This document shows positions 25,082-34,642 of a DNA stretch of 64,000 nucleotides, one piece after another (position 1 is the stretch's first letter; the number at the start of each line of letters is the position of its first letter). The DNA comes from Alkalihalobacillus sp. LMS6 (lineage in GTDB: Bacteria > Bacillota > Bacilli > Bacillales > Bacillaceae_D), in the NCBI RefSeq assembly GCF_024362765.1, contig NZ_CP093302.1:554001-618000 (forward strand). The letters run 5' to 3'. The notes under the pieces were generated by a model. The model did no database searches, was not told the DNA's origin, and saw only the letters and a list, made by a program, of their open reading frames with translations. A program made the position numbers and the translations under genes.

Positions 25082-26008
25082 GTGGCGAAACTTGAAACGA
25101 CGAAACCTCCTCAAATACGAGCGAGCAAACGACGATCGAACGAGAATGTAACAGGCTGGCTGTTTGCGATGCCATGGGTAATTGGCTTGTTGCTATTCTT
25201 TGCTTATCCATTGCTTACATCAATTTACTATAGCTTTACAGATTTTAGCATCCTTCAAAGTGGTGAATTTATTGGATTAGCGAATTATCGTGAACTTTTA
25301 CAAGATGATTTATTTTGGATTTCGATTTACAACACGATTTACTTTGCCGTCTTCTTTGTCCCACTGAGCATTATCTTTGGCGTGGCATTAGCCATGGTTC
25401 TCAATATGAAAGTAAAAGGAATGGCTGTTTATCGAACGATCTTCTTTTTACCAACTCTTGTGCCTCACGTGGCGTTAGCGATTTTGTGGGTGTGGCTTTT
25501 AAATCCTCAATTTGGTTTGGTCAATGCGATGCTCGATTTTGTCGGCATTCAAGGGCCGCCGTGGCTAGGAAGTACGTTTTGGTCAAAACCAGCACTCATT
25601 TTAATGTCGCTTTGGGGAATTGGGCAAGCGGTCATTATTTACTTAGCAGGCTTAAGTGACATTTCTCAAGAGTATTATGAAGCGGCGGAAGTCGATGGGG
25701 CGACGTTTTTACAGAAGACCTTTAAGATTACGCTCCCACTTTTAACACCAGTCATCTTCTTTAACTTAGTAATGGGCTTTATAGGGGCGTTTCAACAGTT
25801 CACACTGCCTTATGCCATGACAAACGGAACGGGTACCCCGGCTGATTCCTTAACGTTTTACGTCATGTATTTATACGACAATGCATTTAGCTACTTCCGT
25901 ATGGGGTATGCGTCAGCAATGGCCTGGATTTTATTCCTAATCATCGTGGTGCTAACAAGTATTGTCTTTTGGAGTTCAAAAAAATGGGTTCACTACCAAG
26001 GCGATTGA
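25082..26008 (+). CDS. Sugar ABC transporter permease, MalF/UgpA type
   Basis: The 308-residue inner-membrane permease has six hydrophobic segments and the EAA loop, here EYYEAAEVDGATFLQKTFKIT, that contacts the ATPase. The GTG start is 11 bases after the binding protein stop. It pairs with the next gene to form the channel. Confidence 0.9.
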   Translation: MAKLETTKPPQIRASKRRSNENVTGWLFAMPWVIGLLLFFAYPLLTSIYYSFTDFSILQSGEFIGLANYRELLQDDLFWISIYNTIYFAVFFVPLSIIFGVALAMVLNMKVKGMAVYRTIFFLPTLVPHVALAILWVWLLNPQFGLVNAMLDFVGIQGPPWLGSTFWSKPALILMSLWGIGQAVIIYLAGLSDISQEYYEAAEVDGATFLQKTFKITLPLLTPVIFFNLVMGFIGAFQQFTLPYAMTNGTGTPADSLTFYVMYLYDNAFSYFRMGYASAMAWILFLIIVVLTSIVFWSSKKWVHYQGD

Positions 26009-26021
26009 GGAGGGATGAGAA

Positions 26022-26858
26022 GTGGATGCAACAGTTAAGAAACGACTTAGAAAAGTATATGCGCATACGGTGTTAGTCATCGCGTCAATCATCTTCCTCG
26101 TTCCTTTTATATGGATGGTGTCAACATCGTTTAAGCCAATTACGCAAGTGTTTAGTTTTCCGCCAGAGTTTATTCCTCGTCCGTTTCAGTGGGAAAACTA
26201 TATCGAAGCAACTCAGTATATTCCGTTTTGGACGTATACGTACAATACGGCTGTTATTACGGGGTTAAGTACGCTGGGGGTTGTGATTTCGTGCCCAATC
26301 GTTGCCTATAGTTTTGCAAAGCTAAGATGGCGTGGACGAAATACGATGTTTGCGATTACGATTGCGGTTATGATGATTCCGGCTCAAGTGACAATGATCC
26401 CACTTTTCTTGTTGTTTAATCAATTTGGTTGGGTTGGGACAAACTTACCGCTTATTGTACCAGCATTCTTTGGGGTTCCGTTCTCGATTTTCTTATTGCG
26501 TCAGTTTTTTAAAGGGTTGCCGGATACATTACGTGAAGCGGCCAAGATTGATGGTGCAAGCGAGTGGCGAATCTATTGGCAGATTATGTTTCCACTAGCG
26601 AAGCCGGCAATATTGGCAATTGCACTGTTTCAGTTTATGGCGGCTTGGACGGATTTTCTCGGCCCACTCATTTATTTAACGGAAGAAGCGTCTTATACAT
26701 TATCGTTAGGCTTGCAGCAGTTCCAGAACCAACAAGGTTCGCAATGGCACTTGATGATGGCAGTCTCAACAATGATGACGCTACCCATCATTATTCTGTT
26801 CTTTTTCATGCAAAAAACATTTATTCGTGGGATTACGTTTACGGGTATTAAAGGATAA
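26022..26858 (+). CDS. Sugar ABC transporter permease, MalG/UgpE type
   Basis: The 278-residue permease has six membrane segments and the EAA loop TLREAAKIDGASEWRIYWQI. It is the second half of the channel. No ATPase gene follows; a hairpin terminator does, so the system presumably borrows a shared MsmX-type ATPase encoded elsewhere. That sharing is known for Bacillus sugar importers but is only inferred here. The GTG start follows GAGGAGGG. Confidence 0.9.
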   Translation: MDATVKKRLRKVYAHTVLVIASIIFLVPFIWMVSTSFKPITQVFSFPPEFIPRPFQWENYIEATQYIPFWTYTYNTAVITGLSTLGVVISCPIVAYSFAKLRWRGRNTMFAITIAVMMIPAQVTMIPLFLLFNQFGWVGTNLPLIVPAFFGVPFSIFLLRQFFKGLPDTLREAAKIDGASEWRIYWQIMFPLAKPAILAIALFQFMAAWTDFLGPLIYLTEEASYTLSLGLQQFQNQQGSQWHLMMAVSTMMTLPIIILFFFMQKTFIRGITFTGIKG

Positions 26859-26865
26859 TGAAAAA

Positions 26866-26892
26866 AGGCTGTCTATGTTGACAGCCTTCTTC
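26866..26892. terminator. Terminator of the sugar ABC operon
   Basis: AAGGCTGTC and GACAGCCTT form a 9-bp stem with a 6-base loop, followed by CTTC on plus and TTTTTTC on minus. It serves both convergent genes. Confidence 0.75.
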
Positions 26893-26894
26893 AA

Positions 26895-27644
26895 TTATTT
26901 TGTCTTAAAGCTTAAGAAACCATCGTCAACAGGAATGGTTTGACCGTTCACGGCATTTGCCGCTTCTGTAAATAAGAACGTCACCACATTTGCAACTTGT
27001 TCTGGCTTAATTAGCTGTTTTCGCATATGCTGTTCCGCAAGTGCTTGTTTCGCTTCTTCAGAATCACCAAGAATCGGTGTGTCAATGAATCCTGGCGCCA
27101 CGCCAACCGCTCGAATGCCATAGTCTGAGAGCTCTAAAGCAGCTGATTTTGTCATCATCACAACAGCGGCTTTAGCGGCATTGTAATTAAAACTTCCTAA
27201 AGCAGCTATCGAACCATAGATCGATGCGGTGTTCACAATTGTCCCTTTGACACCAAGCTCAACCATTTTTTTCGCAGCATAGTGAATGCCATAATAAACA
27301 CTATGTTGATCAACCGCAATAACCTTATGATAAGACTCAGGGTCTAACTCAAGTAAAGGTTTAACAAGGCCGATCCCCGCGTTATTGAAAATGCCGTTTA
27401 ACGTACCAAAACGATCAACGGTCCAGTCAATCAGTTGCTTCACTTCTTCATTGTTTGACACATCGACTTTGTATGTAGCAACTTTATCCTCACGATTGAT
27501 TTCTTTTGCAGTAGATTCTGCTGCTTCGCTATTAAAATCTGCAATGACAACAGCAGCACCGCGCTCCACAAGTTGTTTAACTGTTTCTTTACCAATCCCA
27601 CTTGCCCCACCTGTCACAATGATTGCTTGTCCTTCAAATTCCAT
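26895..27644 (-). CDS. Short-chain dehydrogenase/reductase
   Basis: The 249-residue classical SDR has the NAD(P) motif TGGASGIGKE, the NNAG strand, catalytic Ser in NTASIYGS and the YxxxK pair in YNAAKAAV. Asp in VVIADFNS after the second strand favours NAD over NADP. The C-terminal VNGQTIPVDDGF matches glucose-1-dehydrogenase/3-oxoacyl reductase relatives. The substrate is unknown. Start ATG at 27644 after AAGGAGG. Confidence 0.85.
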   Translation of the reverse strand: MEFEGQAIIVTGGASGIGKETVKQLVERGAAVVIADFNSEAAESTAKEINREDKVATYKVDVSNNEEVKQLIDWTVDRFGTLNGIFNNAGIGLVKPLLELDPESYHKVIAVDQHSVYYGIHYAAKKMVELGVKGTIVNTASIYGSIAALGSFNYNAAKAAVVMMTKSAALELSDYGIRAVGVAPGFIDTPILGDSEEAKQALAEQHMRKQLIKPEQVANVVTFLFTEAANAVNGQTIPVDDGFLSFKTK

Positions 27645-27825
27645 GTACGTTCCTCCTTAAACTGACTCACTATTAGTATGAGTAAAAACAAAAAGATTTA
27701 TTATAGCTGTTTAAGGTAAGTGTACGCATTGTGTCATTAAAAACAAGTAGGCACTTTCATGTAGCTTAGTTACGTAAAGGAAAGTAAGCGAAAATAAAAG
27801 CAAACACTGCGATATACTAATAGGA

Positions 27826-28689
27826 TTAAACCGTAACATAGCTAATGATTAAGAAAGCTGTCAGGGCGGCATTAATTAGCATACTAAGCCAAGAAAGTCT
27901 TGGAAGTTGGTTGCTTAGGATAAGGGAGAATAGCCACACAATGGTAACGATGATTGCTGGTAACGTATAGTACAAGTCGTGAATTGTGCCAGTTCCAAAA
28001 ATCATAAAGCCAAATGCTATGATTCCGGCATTTGAAAGAACAAAGAACCCACTAATGGTGTGAAAACTAATCAGAAGAACTCTTTTTTTAACAGACTGTT
28101 TGGAAAACTGTTTTCCTATAGGTTGATAAACAGCCCCAAGAATCATGTTTGCAATAATGGAAAGTAAAAAAAGTACGGATAAACTCACGGCAATCCAGTA
28201 AAAAGGCGTTTCAACCAGGCTGTCGAGATAAAATTGACTGTAGCCCCAAGGCAAAAGATAGAGTAAACATGTGAACAGAAAAAACAAACGGAAGCGCGCG
28301 ATATAATAGCGTCGTCTTTCAAAACAAACGATGATCATGCCTAAAAGACCTAGAAAACTTATCATGAAATAAGGAACAAATAGGGCTTGTGAAAGGATAA
28401 AGATGGTAAGGGATGTGATATAAACAACAGAAATGATTAGTAGAGACCACAAGGAGAGTGTTCGAAATGGAACGGTAGATTTTGACAGTTGCTTTCCCAC
28501 TTTCCGAGGATTTCCGAAATCATGAATGGCTTTTCGCAGGGCTGCTTCTTCAGACAGCCCGAGATTCATCTGCTCCTGCTGATGTTTTTGAATTTCCTCA
28601 TAAAGGTCTTGTTTTAAATCCTCTCGGTGTCTCGCGTTCGCTTCAACATGGACAAGAATCGCATCCACATATTTATGCAGCAAAGACAT
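27826..28689 (-). CDS. HAAS/DUF1700-type membrane protein
   Basis: The 287-residue protein has an N-terminal helical HAAS-type module (YVDAILVHVEANARHREDLK, then DLYEEIQKHQQEQ and DFGNPRKVGKQL), followed by about seven membrane segments. HAAS domains are often found in membrane proteins paired with PadR regulators; no PadR gene is adjacent here. Function unknown. AGGAGG precedes both a GTG at 28695 and the chosen ATG at 28689. Confidence 0.7.
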   Translation of the reverse strand: MSLLHKYVDAILVHVEANARHREDLKQDLYEEIQKHQQEQMNLGLSEEAALRKAIHDFGNPRKVGKQLSKSTVPFRTLSLWSLLIISVVYITSLTIFILSQALFVPYFMISFLGLLGMIIVCFERRRYYIARFRLFFLFTCLLYLLPWGYSQFYLDSLVETPFYWIAVSLSVLFLLSIIANMILGAVYQPIGKQFSKQSVKKRVLLISFHTISGFFVLSNAGIIAFGFMIFGTGTIHDLYYTLPAIIVTIVWLFSLILSNQLPRLSWLSMLINAALTAFLIISYVTV

Positions 28690-28850
28690 AGGCACGATAC
28701 CTCCTTTAAATTGAACGAGTTTATTGAGTTAAATTAATTTTACCATTATATTCTAATTATTTTAAGTTGATTCAAATAGATATACATAGGTGATTATTTA
28801 TATTATAGTTATTAAAGAGTCTTTATATCTTTAATTGAGTGGTGAATAAA

Positions 28851-29411
28851 ATGAAGGGTCGTCTTCAGCGCAAGATAAAAAATTTAGAAAGCATTAAACG
28901 GTTTCCAGCAGAAGAGTTGTTTTCGTATTTTCCAATTAAGAAAGAAGATACGATTTTGGATTTAGGTGCAGGTACAGGGTATATTGCCCGTTCAATCGCA
29001 GAAAAAGTCAAGAAGGTCTACGCGTTCGATTCCGATAAAGACATTCTGGATTATTTATTTAAAATAAGTGATGAGAGTGGAATCGACAATCTAGAAACCA
29101 TTGTCGGAGATTTTAAAGAGATTCATCTGCCAGAAAATCAAATAGATACGGTGATTGCCTCCATCTCATTACATGAGGTGCAGCCTTTATCAACAGTATT
29201 AAATGAACTGAAGAGGGTGCTCAAGCAAGGAGGTCTCTTTGTCTGCGTGGATATTGAAAAAACAGATCATGCATCAGGGCCACGAGTATCTTCAGTAGAT
29301 ATGGAACGAGAAATGATTCAAGCAGGGTTTACCATTGTAGATAAAGCATTTCCAGCGACGAAACTTGGAAATGAACCTCTTTATATCTTAGTAGGTAGAA
29401 AAAAAGAGTAG
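28851..29411 (+). CDS. Class I SAM-dependent methyltransferase
   Basis: The 186-residue protein has SAM motif I TILDLGAGTGYIARSIA and the acidic strand end YAFDSDKDIL. Motif VIASISLHEVQPL and the typical LKRVLKQGGLFVCVDIE segment follow. It resembles UbiE-type Methyltransf_11 enzymes. The substrate cannot be read. The ATG at 28851 is preferred; a GTG four codons earlier is possible. Single gene with its own terminator. Confidence 0.82.
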   Translation: MKGRLQRKIKNLESIKRFPAEELFSYFPIKKEDTILDLGAGTGYIARSIAEKVKKVYAFDSDKDILDYLFKISDESGIDNLETIVGDFKEIHLPENQIDTVIASISLHEVQPLSTVLNELKRVLKQGGLFVCVDIEKTDHASGPRVSSVDMEREMIQAGFTIVDKAFPATKLGNEPLYILVGRKKE

Positions 29412-29430
29412 GGGAAGCCCTACTCTTTTT
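29401..29430. terminator. Bidirectional terminator
   Basis: AAAAAGAGTAGGG and CCCTACTCTTTTT form a perfect 13-bp stem with a GAAG loop. It overlaps the methyltransferase stop codon and lies just before the end of the convergent hypothetical gene, giving T-runs on both strands. Confidence 0.9.
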
Positions 29431-29432
29431 TA

Positions 29433-29741
29433 TTAAGCATTACTGGTTGCAATAAACGTGTTCACAAGTGCGCCCTGACGAGCATCAACAGGAAGTCCTT
29501 GAATGAGTGCAAACAACTCAATAAAATCAATTTCATTAAAGTTCGGTATATACGTGACGCTCACTCCACCCAATGTTCCTGCAGGCCCACAAGAGACTCG
29601 ATATAATGTGCCTGGCTCTACGTTAATGGTTTGTTGAGGTGGAGGATTGAATGAATTTGGACAATTAAACGTTAGAACTTCTCCTTCCGTCAAAAGAATG
29701 GTAACAGTACCAACGCCTGAAACTGGAAGTGTAATTGCCAT
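29433..29741 (-). CDS. Hypothetical protein, beta-rich
   Basis: The 102-residue protein begins MAITLPVSGVGTVTILLTEG and has glycine/threonine-rich strand-like segments plus two cysteines (FNCPNS, RVSCGP). The spacing of AAGGAG before the ATG at 29741 makes this the likely start. The composition resembles small spore- or cell-surface associated proteins, but no family is recognised. Confidence 0.65.
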   Translation of the reverse strand: MAITLPVSGVGTVTILLTEGEVLTFNCPNSFNPPPQQTINVEPGTLYRVSCGPAGTLGGVSVTYIPNFNEIDFIELFALIQGLPVDARQGALVNTFIATSNA

Positions 29742-29935
29742 TTGATCTTCTCCTTCATCTTTTTTTGTCAGCTGACAAGGTATACTACGTAAACCATTAG
29801 ATGATGAATAGACATTTATTCCAATTATTAGTAAAAAAGGCAATTGATCTAATTGGTTTGTCCACTTTATTGAGAAGGATAATTCCTTCCATATGAAGAA
29901 AATTGAATCTAAGTCAGTTTTTGAAGGAGTAAAAA

Positions 29936-30523
29936 ATGAACATTCGTTTTTATGAAGAGAAAGATGAGCGGGAATGGGTTCGCTGCCGAGTCTTGTCTTT
30001 TTTAGATACGGCTTATTTTGACCATGTGTTAAGAAAAAAAGAAACTTATGAGAATCCGTCTATTGAACTTATCGCAGAGAAGGATGGACAGATTATTGGT
30101 TTGATTGACATTGAAATCGAAAAGAAGCAAGGTAAGGTATGCACGCAAGGTGCTGGGGGCGGCGGAATGATTTGGCATATAGCCGTTCACCCTGATTTTA
30201 GACAATTAGGGGCGGGAACGAACTTGTTGCATGCAGCAGAGAGGCATTGTAGAGAAAAAGGACTAGATTATTTAGAAGCTTGGACAAGGGATGATGAGTG
30301 GGTGAACAAATGGTATGTGCGTAATGGATTCACCAAAGTTGATTCATATATGCATGTGTTGCTTGAAGGAAGAGAAGAGCTTTCAACAGTGTTTACAGGT
30401 GTTGAACCGGACTTTCATCCGATACAAGGATTTGCTCATTTTATAGGAGATCGAGCGGATCCTCGCTTAAAAGCGTTCAAGCGCGTACACGAGTGCATGT
30501 GTTATGTGAAAACGTTACGCTAA
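29936..30523 (+). CDS. GNAT family N-acetyltransferase
   Basis: The 195-residue GNAT has the core IAVHPDFRQLGAGTNLLHAAERHC (acetyl-CoA loop) and the C-terminal FYVRNGF-like segment WYVRNGFTKVDSY. An extra C-terminal stretch of about 50 residues follows the GNAT domain. Start ATG after AAGGAG. Substrate unknown; stand-alone gene. Confidence 0.82.
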   Translation: MNIRFYEEKDEREWVRCRVLSFLDTAYFDHVLRKKETYENPSIELIAEKDGQIIGLIDIEIEKKQGKVCTQGAGGGGMIWHIAVHPDFRQLGAGTNLLHAAERHCREKGLDYLEAWTRDDEWVNKWYVRNGFTKVDSYMHVLLEGREELSTVFTGVEPDFHPIQGFAHFIGDRADPRLKAFKRVHECMCYVKTLR

Positions 30524-30535
30524 TAGATAAACAAA

Positions 30536-30562
30536 ATCCCCTTCGCTTCAAGCGAGGGGGAT
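30536..30562 (-). terminator. Terminator for the minus-strand transporter pair
   Basis: A 12-bp stem (ATCCCCTTCGCT with AGCGAGGGGGAT, one G-U) with a TCA loop. On the minus strand it is followed by TTTTGTTTA, so it ends transcription from the transporter at 30729. The remaining 165 bases between show nothing else. Confidence 0.65.
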
Positions 30563-30728
30563 CGGAAGAACTAAGGGGGATTCTTCCTATTAACCAATTA
30601 CTAGGAATATGTACCACCCATGAGGGTAGCAGTGACGATCATCTTACGCTTGTAAGTTTACTTGTAACAACTTGGTTCGTCAATATATACTGAAAGTTTC
30701 ATATCTTTTAACATATTTTTTGCGACTT

Positions 30729-31688
30729 TTAGTGCCCGACTTTTGTTGGTTTCCTTTTTAATAAAAGAAAAGAGACAAAGGCGAGAACTGGGAGTTCAAT
30801 TAATGGTCCAATGATCAAAGCTAAGGCGATAAGCGGTTGCTCAGGAAAGGCTGTCAAAACAATCGCCAAAGCTATGGGTGAATTTCTAGCAATAATGGTC
30901 ATGGTCAAACTTACTTTAGTTTCGTAGGAAAATTGAGCAAACTGAGAAAGCGATTGGCCTACAATAAAGTTTATGGCGAAAAACAAAAGCAAAGGGATGA
31001 GCATGAGCCATAATACGTCCAGATGCATAATTAATAAAGAGCCTTGTGACGCAAATAGTGAAACAATTGCGAGACATAGGAAAACCAGTTGCATAGAAGA
31101 AAAAAATGGAACGACTTTTTGAGTTAAAAGCTGCGGATGGTTCTTTAAACAATAACGAGTCGCTGCTGCAAAAAGAAAAGGCAGTATAAACATCCCGACA
31201 ATGCTTTCAATAAGTGTGTCCACCTGAATGGAAGCCATGGACCCAGCAAAAATAAGGAGATAAACCGGTAAAAGACAAACTTGTAGAATAAGATTGATCG
31301 GTAAGATCGATGTAGATAAGGAAATGTTCCCTTTGGCGATAGAAGTGAAAATCAAATACCAATCTGTACAAGGCGTCACGAGTAATAGAATGAAACCAAG
31401 CCAAAGAGCAGGATGGTCAGCTAAAAAAAGTGCGCCTAATCCCCAGGCAAGGAGGGGTGTCCAAATAAAATTAATGACAACAGACGTAATGAAGAAGGTT
31501 TTATGTTGATAGGCTTGGGTTAATCCCTTAAACGGTATAGATAAAAAAATCCCATAAAGCATAAGAAACAAAAATGGAAAAATGGCTAATTCCGCATAGT
31601 CACCAACAGGTGGAAGTTGCCCGAGGATTAGCCCTATTCCTGCTGCAATTAAGATAAGTAAAGGTTGAATTTTATTGTAAAGATTCAT
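30729..31688 (-). CDS. ACR3/bile acid:Na+ symporter family transporter
   Basis: The 319-residue membrane protein has about ten hydrophobic segments and the family motif LVTPCTDWYLIFT (cysteine in the fourth segment), plus TMTIIARNSPIALAI. Proteins of this shape include arsenite exporters (ACR3/ArsB-like) and bile-acid/sodium symporters. The absence of ArsR or ArsC genes nearby leaves the substrate open. The ATG at 31688 follows AAGGAGA. Downstream partner of the small membrane protein gene. Confidence 0.8.
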   Translation of the reverse strand: MNLYNKIQPLLILIAAGIGLILGQLPPVGDYAELAIFPFLFLMLYGIFLSIPFKGLTQAYQHKTFFITSVVINFIWTPLLAWGLGALFLADHPALWLGFILLLVTPCTDWYLIFTSIAKGNISLSTSILPINLILQVCLLPVYLLIFAGSMASIQVDTLIESIVGMFILPFLFAAATRYCLKNHPQLLTQKVVPFFSSMQLVFLCLAIVSLFASQGSLLIMHLDVLWLMLIPLLLFFAINFIVGQSLSQFAQFSYETKVSLTMTIIARNSPIALAIVLTAFPEQPLIALALIIGPLIELPVLAFVSFLLLKRKPTKVGH

Positions 31689-31711
31689 TCGGAAATCTCC
31701 TTGCATTCATA

Positions 31712-32020
31712 TCAATCTTGTTCAGTTTGCTTCCATTTATAGTAGTTAAAAGAGGTGCTCCCGAAGAGAAGCAACCCGAGGCCAATGCAAACAAGGAAAT
31801 ATGTTAGAAAAGACCAGTCCGTCCGAAAAAAAGTGAAGATAATGATAACAATATAAAGTGGAAGCGTAAAGGTAAGATCACGCAAAAAACGTCTTCGATA
31901 AGACAAGTGATAGTAGTTTACAATAAAGCCTTTATCGGTTTTTTCTTTGTTTTTGTAATGAAAATAAGAAAGTAGACTAGTAGAAAGTCCAATAACGAGT
32001 AAAAACAAAAAAGTAGACAT
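31712..32020 (-). CDS. Small membrane protein
   Basis: This 102-residue protein has an N-terminal segment (MSTFLFLLVIGLSTSLLSYF) and two further membrane segments in the C-terminal half, separated by a basic stretch SYRRRFLRD. No family is recognised. It lies 23 bases upstream of the ACR3-like transporter gene and is probably co-transcribed with it. Confidence 0.6.
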   Translation of the reverse strand: MSTFLFLLVIGLSTSLLSYFHYKNKEKTDKGFIVNYYHLSYRRRFLRDLTFTLPLYIVIIIFTFFRTDWSFLTYFLVCIGLGLLLFGSTSFNYYKWKQTEQD

Positions 32021-32220
32021 ATAGACTCCCCCTTCATCCTAGTTTATCACGAGCAACCACCTTTGATTACAAAGCTATGATGGTTTTCTTAAATTTTGAT
32101 CCCCTAAAAGTCTATTAGCTTGCCCTCATAAGAATCAATTGTTCCCTTACTTTACATGAGATCATGTAATACGAAAATATCTAGTAAACTAGCATTCATT
32201 ATAAAAATAGGAGTGAAGAT

Positions 32221-32892
32221 ATGTTTCTAGATACAGCAAACTATGAAGAAATTGAAGCAGCGCTAGCGCTTGGAATTTTTGATGGTGTTACCACGAACCC
32301 CACTATTTTATTAAAAGAACACCGGAGTCGCTTCGATATGATGACATTAGCATCTCAGATGGGCATTCCATTTTTATTTGTACAAGTGGTTGGCGATCGT
32401 ATGGAAGACATGTGGGAAGACTATTTATTGCTGTTAGAGCAATCCGATCATATGCACGGTACATCTATTGGGGTGAAAGTACCTTTACATCATGAAGGGA
32501 TTCGCTTTATTAAGAAAGTAAAGCAGTCGGATCCGCAATTTCCAGTATTGGGAACGGCTATATATACGGCAGAACAAGCAATCATTGGTTCATTAGCAGG
32601 CTGCCATTACTTATCTCCATACGTAAATCGAATGGCGTCAAACAGCTTGAATCCTTACGTAGAAATTAAACGGATGCGTCAGTTTATCGACAATCAAGGG
32701 CTGGACGTGCAAATTTTGGCAGCAAGCTTTCATGAGAGTCAAGAAGTTGTGCAAGCGTTGGAAGCAGGCGCTCATTCAGCAACGATTTCTTATCAAATGT
32801 ATCAAGACCTGATTAACAATAAGTTAGCATTACTTGATATCCACACGTTTAATGATCACGCTAGACAGTTACCAACTGGAGAAAATGTATAA
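32221..32892 (+). CDS. Fructose-6-phosphate aldolase/transaldolase-like protein (TalC/FSA family)
   Basis: The 223-residue TIM-barrel protein belongs to the small transaldolase group: MFLDTANYEEI and DGVTTNPTILLKE at the start, and the Schiff-base lysine in IGVKVPLHHEG. It also has LGTAIYTAEQAIIGSLAGCHYLSPYVNRM. It should catalyse reversible aldol cleavage of fructose-6-phosphate or a similar ketose. Length is normal for the family. ATG with GGAG; single gene with a terminator after it. Confidence 0.88.
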   Translation: MFLDTANYEEIEAALALGIFDGVTTNPTILLKEHRSRFDMMTLASQMGIPFLFVQVVGDRMEDMWEDYLLLLEQSDHMHGTSIGVKVPLHHEGIRFIKKVKQSDPQFPVLGTAIYTAEQAIIGSLAGCHYLSPYVNRMASNSLNPYVEIKRMRQFIDNQGLDVQILAASFHESQEVVQALEAGAHSATISYQMYQDLINNKLALLDIHTFNDHARQLPTGENV

Positions 32893-32900
32893 GTGAAAAA

Positions 32901-32929
32901 AGCGCTCTTCCATTGTGGGAGAGCGTTTC
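32901..32929. terminator. Terminator between aldolase and ATP-grasp genes
   Basis: CGCTCTTCCA pairs with TGGGAGAGCG (10 bp, one G-U) with a short loop; AAAAAA precedes and TTT follows. It serves both convergent genes. Confidence 0.65.
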
Positions 32930-32947
32930 ATGTATGTTGTGTAATCT

Positions 32948-34144
32948 TTACATCGTTTGTAGACGACTGAAAAATTGCTGAAAGGCGTGCTCGTTCTTGC
33001 TTGTGCACATGACATGTCCAGCACGATCATTATTCGTGGGCGTTTCATTTAGATGCTCTTGCGGTTCGTACTGTTCGTAGTCTAGTAGCGTAATAGGTGT
33101 TTCAACGGTACGTAATTCTTCAATCCGTTCAATCCCGTTAAACGCATGGGTTTGCGGGTAAAAGAAATACATCATTGAGCTTGCTTTTGCCTTTGTTACA
33201 AGCGGATGTTCAACGGTTCGCTGTGTAATGGAAGAAATCCATAGCCGGTAAAGGTTAATCCCATACGAGTGGTAAACAAGGTCTGGGATTTGGTCACCTC
33301 CTGCTCGAAATGCAGTCTCGACAATAAAAGGATCGCCATTCTCATTAATAATAATCTCTGTGTGGGAAATGCCATTCTTTAATCCGATTCGTTTCAACGC
33401 TCGTTCAACGAAACGAATGGTGTTTAGCGTTTGCTCTCGTTCCATCGCACTTGGCGAAATGTGAGCAACTTCCGCAAATGAGCCTTGTCCCAGTTTGTAT
33501 TTATCCGTCACGGAAGCAAATACAAAAGTACCATTCGACATCACGCTTTCTACACTGTATTCAGGACCCTCGACAAATTGTTCTACGATACAGTCCTGTT
33601 CAAGATTATGGTCCATTAAATAATCAAACGCTTTTTCTAAATCCTCGGTTCCATTGCAGCGAAATACACCTACACTGCCACTTAACGTTCTTGGTTTAAT
33701 CATAATTGGGAAGCCGTGTTTAGTTGCAAACTCATAGGCATCGGCACGTTGTTCAACGGCTGCAAAGGCAACTGTGCGAAGCTGCTTCTCTTGTAGCGCT
33801 TCACGAAATGCATACTTATCGCGACTTAAACGAGCCATGGAAGGAGGAAGTCCACCTAATAAAAAATGTTGGTTGATCTGTGCAGCTAGGGTGACGGAAA
33901 ATTCGGCTAGCGGTAACACCGCAATGATGGGGTCTTGCTCATGGATTTTCTCAAGTTGATCTAAAACAGAGTCTCCCAACAACTCATTTTTGGGATTAGC
34001 AAAAATATGGTAGTCCGCGAGAGCATTGTATGGCGCTCGACCATGATCGAGTAATGTGATGCTATAGCCAGAATGAATGATCGTTTTAAATAAAAATCCT
34101 TTTGTATGATGAGTGCCTGTTCCTACTAATACGATGTTCCCCAT
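32948..34144 (-). CDS. ATP-grasp ligase
   Basis: The 398-residue ATP-grasp protein begins with a pre-ATP Rossmann part (MGNIVLVGTGTHHTKGFL). The lid and ATP-binding strand are FPIMIKPRTLSGSVGVFRC, and metal ligands lie in HTEIIINENGDPFIVETAFRAGGD. This layout resembles carbamoyl-phosphate-synthase-like, PurK-like and L-amino-acid ligases; the carboxylate and amine substrates are unknown. The ATG at 34144 is chosen on spacing to AGGAG. Confidence 0.8.
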   Translation of the reverse strand: MGNIVLVGTGTHHTKGFLFKTIIHSGYSITLLDHGRAPYNALADYHIFANPKNELLGDSVLDQLEKIHEQDPIIAVLPLAEFSVTLAAQINQHFLLGGLPPSMARLSRDKYAFREALQEKQLRTVAFAAVEQRADAYEFATKHGFPIMIKPRTLSGSVGVFRCNGTEDLEKAFDYLMDHNLEQDCIVEQFVEGPEYSVESVMSNGTFVFASVTDKYKLGQGSFAEVAHISPSAMEREQTLNTIRFVERALKRIGLKNGISHTEIIINENGDPFIVETAFRAGGDQIPDLVYHSYGINLYRLWISSITQRTVEHPLVTKAKASSMMYFFYPQTHAFNGIERIEELRTVETPITLLDYEQYEPQEHLNETPTNNDRAGHVMCTSKNEHAFQQFFSRLQTM

Positions 34145-34292
34145 GATTCTCATCTCTCCTGTTCAATCAATTGGTTTTTGAAACCCATTGTAGCGAACAA
34201 GGTGATGAAAAAGGTGAAAGCTGCAGATGAGGGAAAGAATCATGTTTATTAGGACAGGATTTGGTCACATACAAAAGAGTTGTTGTCAAAGT

Positions 34293-34331
34293 CTTCATGA
34301 ATGATGAGAGAATCATTCATGAAGTTTTTTT
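34293..34331 (+). terminator. Orphan plus-strand terminator before the agr operon
   Basis: CTTCATGAATGAT and ATCATTCATGAAG form a 13-bp stem with a short loop, followed by seven T bases. No annotated plus-strand gene precedes it. It may end a small RNA or a tiny ORF; a 20-codon frame at 34242-34304 (MFIRTGFGHIQKSCCQSLHE) runs into the stem. The rest of the 34145-34642 interval shows no gene. Confidence 0.75.
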
Positions 34332-34642
34332 ATCGTATTTTAGGAAAAAAAGACTGTTCATCTACCTACTTTCCCAACTTTTGTTATTTATGTAAGCAGG
34401 TCACAATGGCGGATGTGACAATGCTTTGCAAAATTTTTTGAAGATGATTGGAAATGAAAGAATGCTAGATGGGTTCTCTTGTAAGCCTGGAAGTAAGGTA
34501 AATAAAGCAATTGCGTAAGAGGGGAACTTAGCGGAATAACAGGGAATTTTCCCAACGCAAAACAAGGGTAAAATAAAAGGGAAATGAGTTTTATTTGCAT
34601 AATGTTTATAGGATTCCAGTAGAGTAAAGAGGAGTAACGCAA

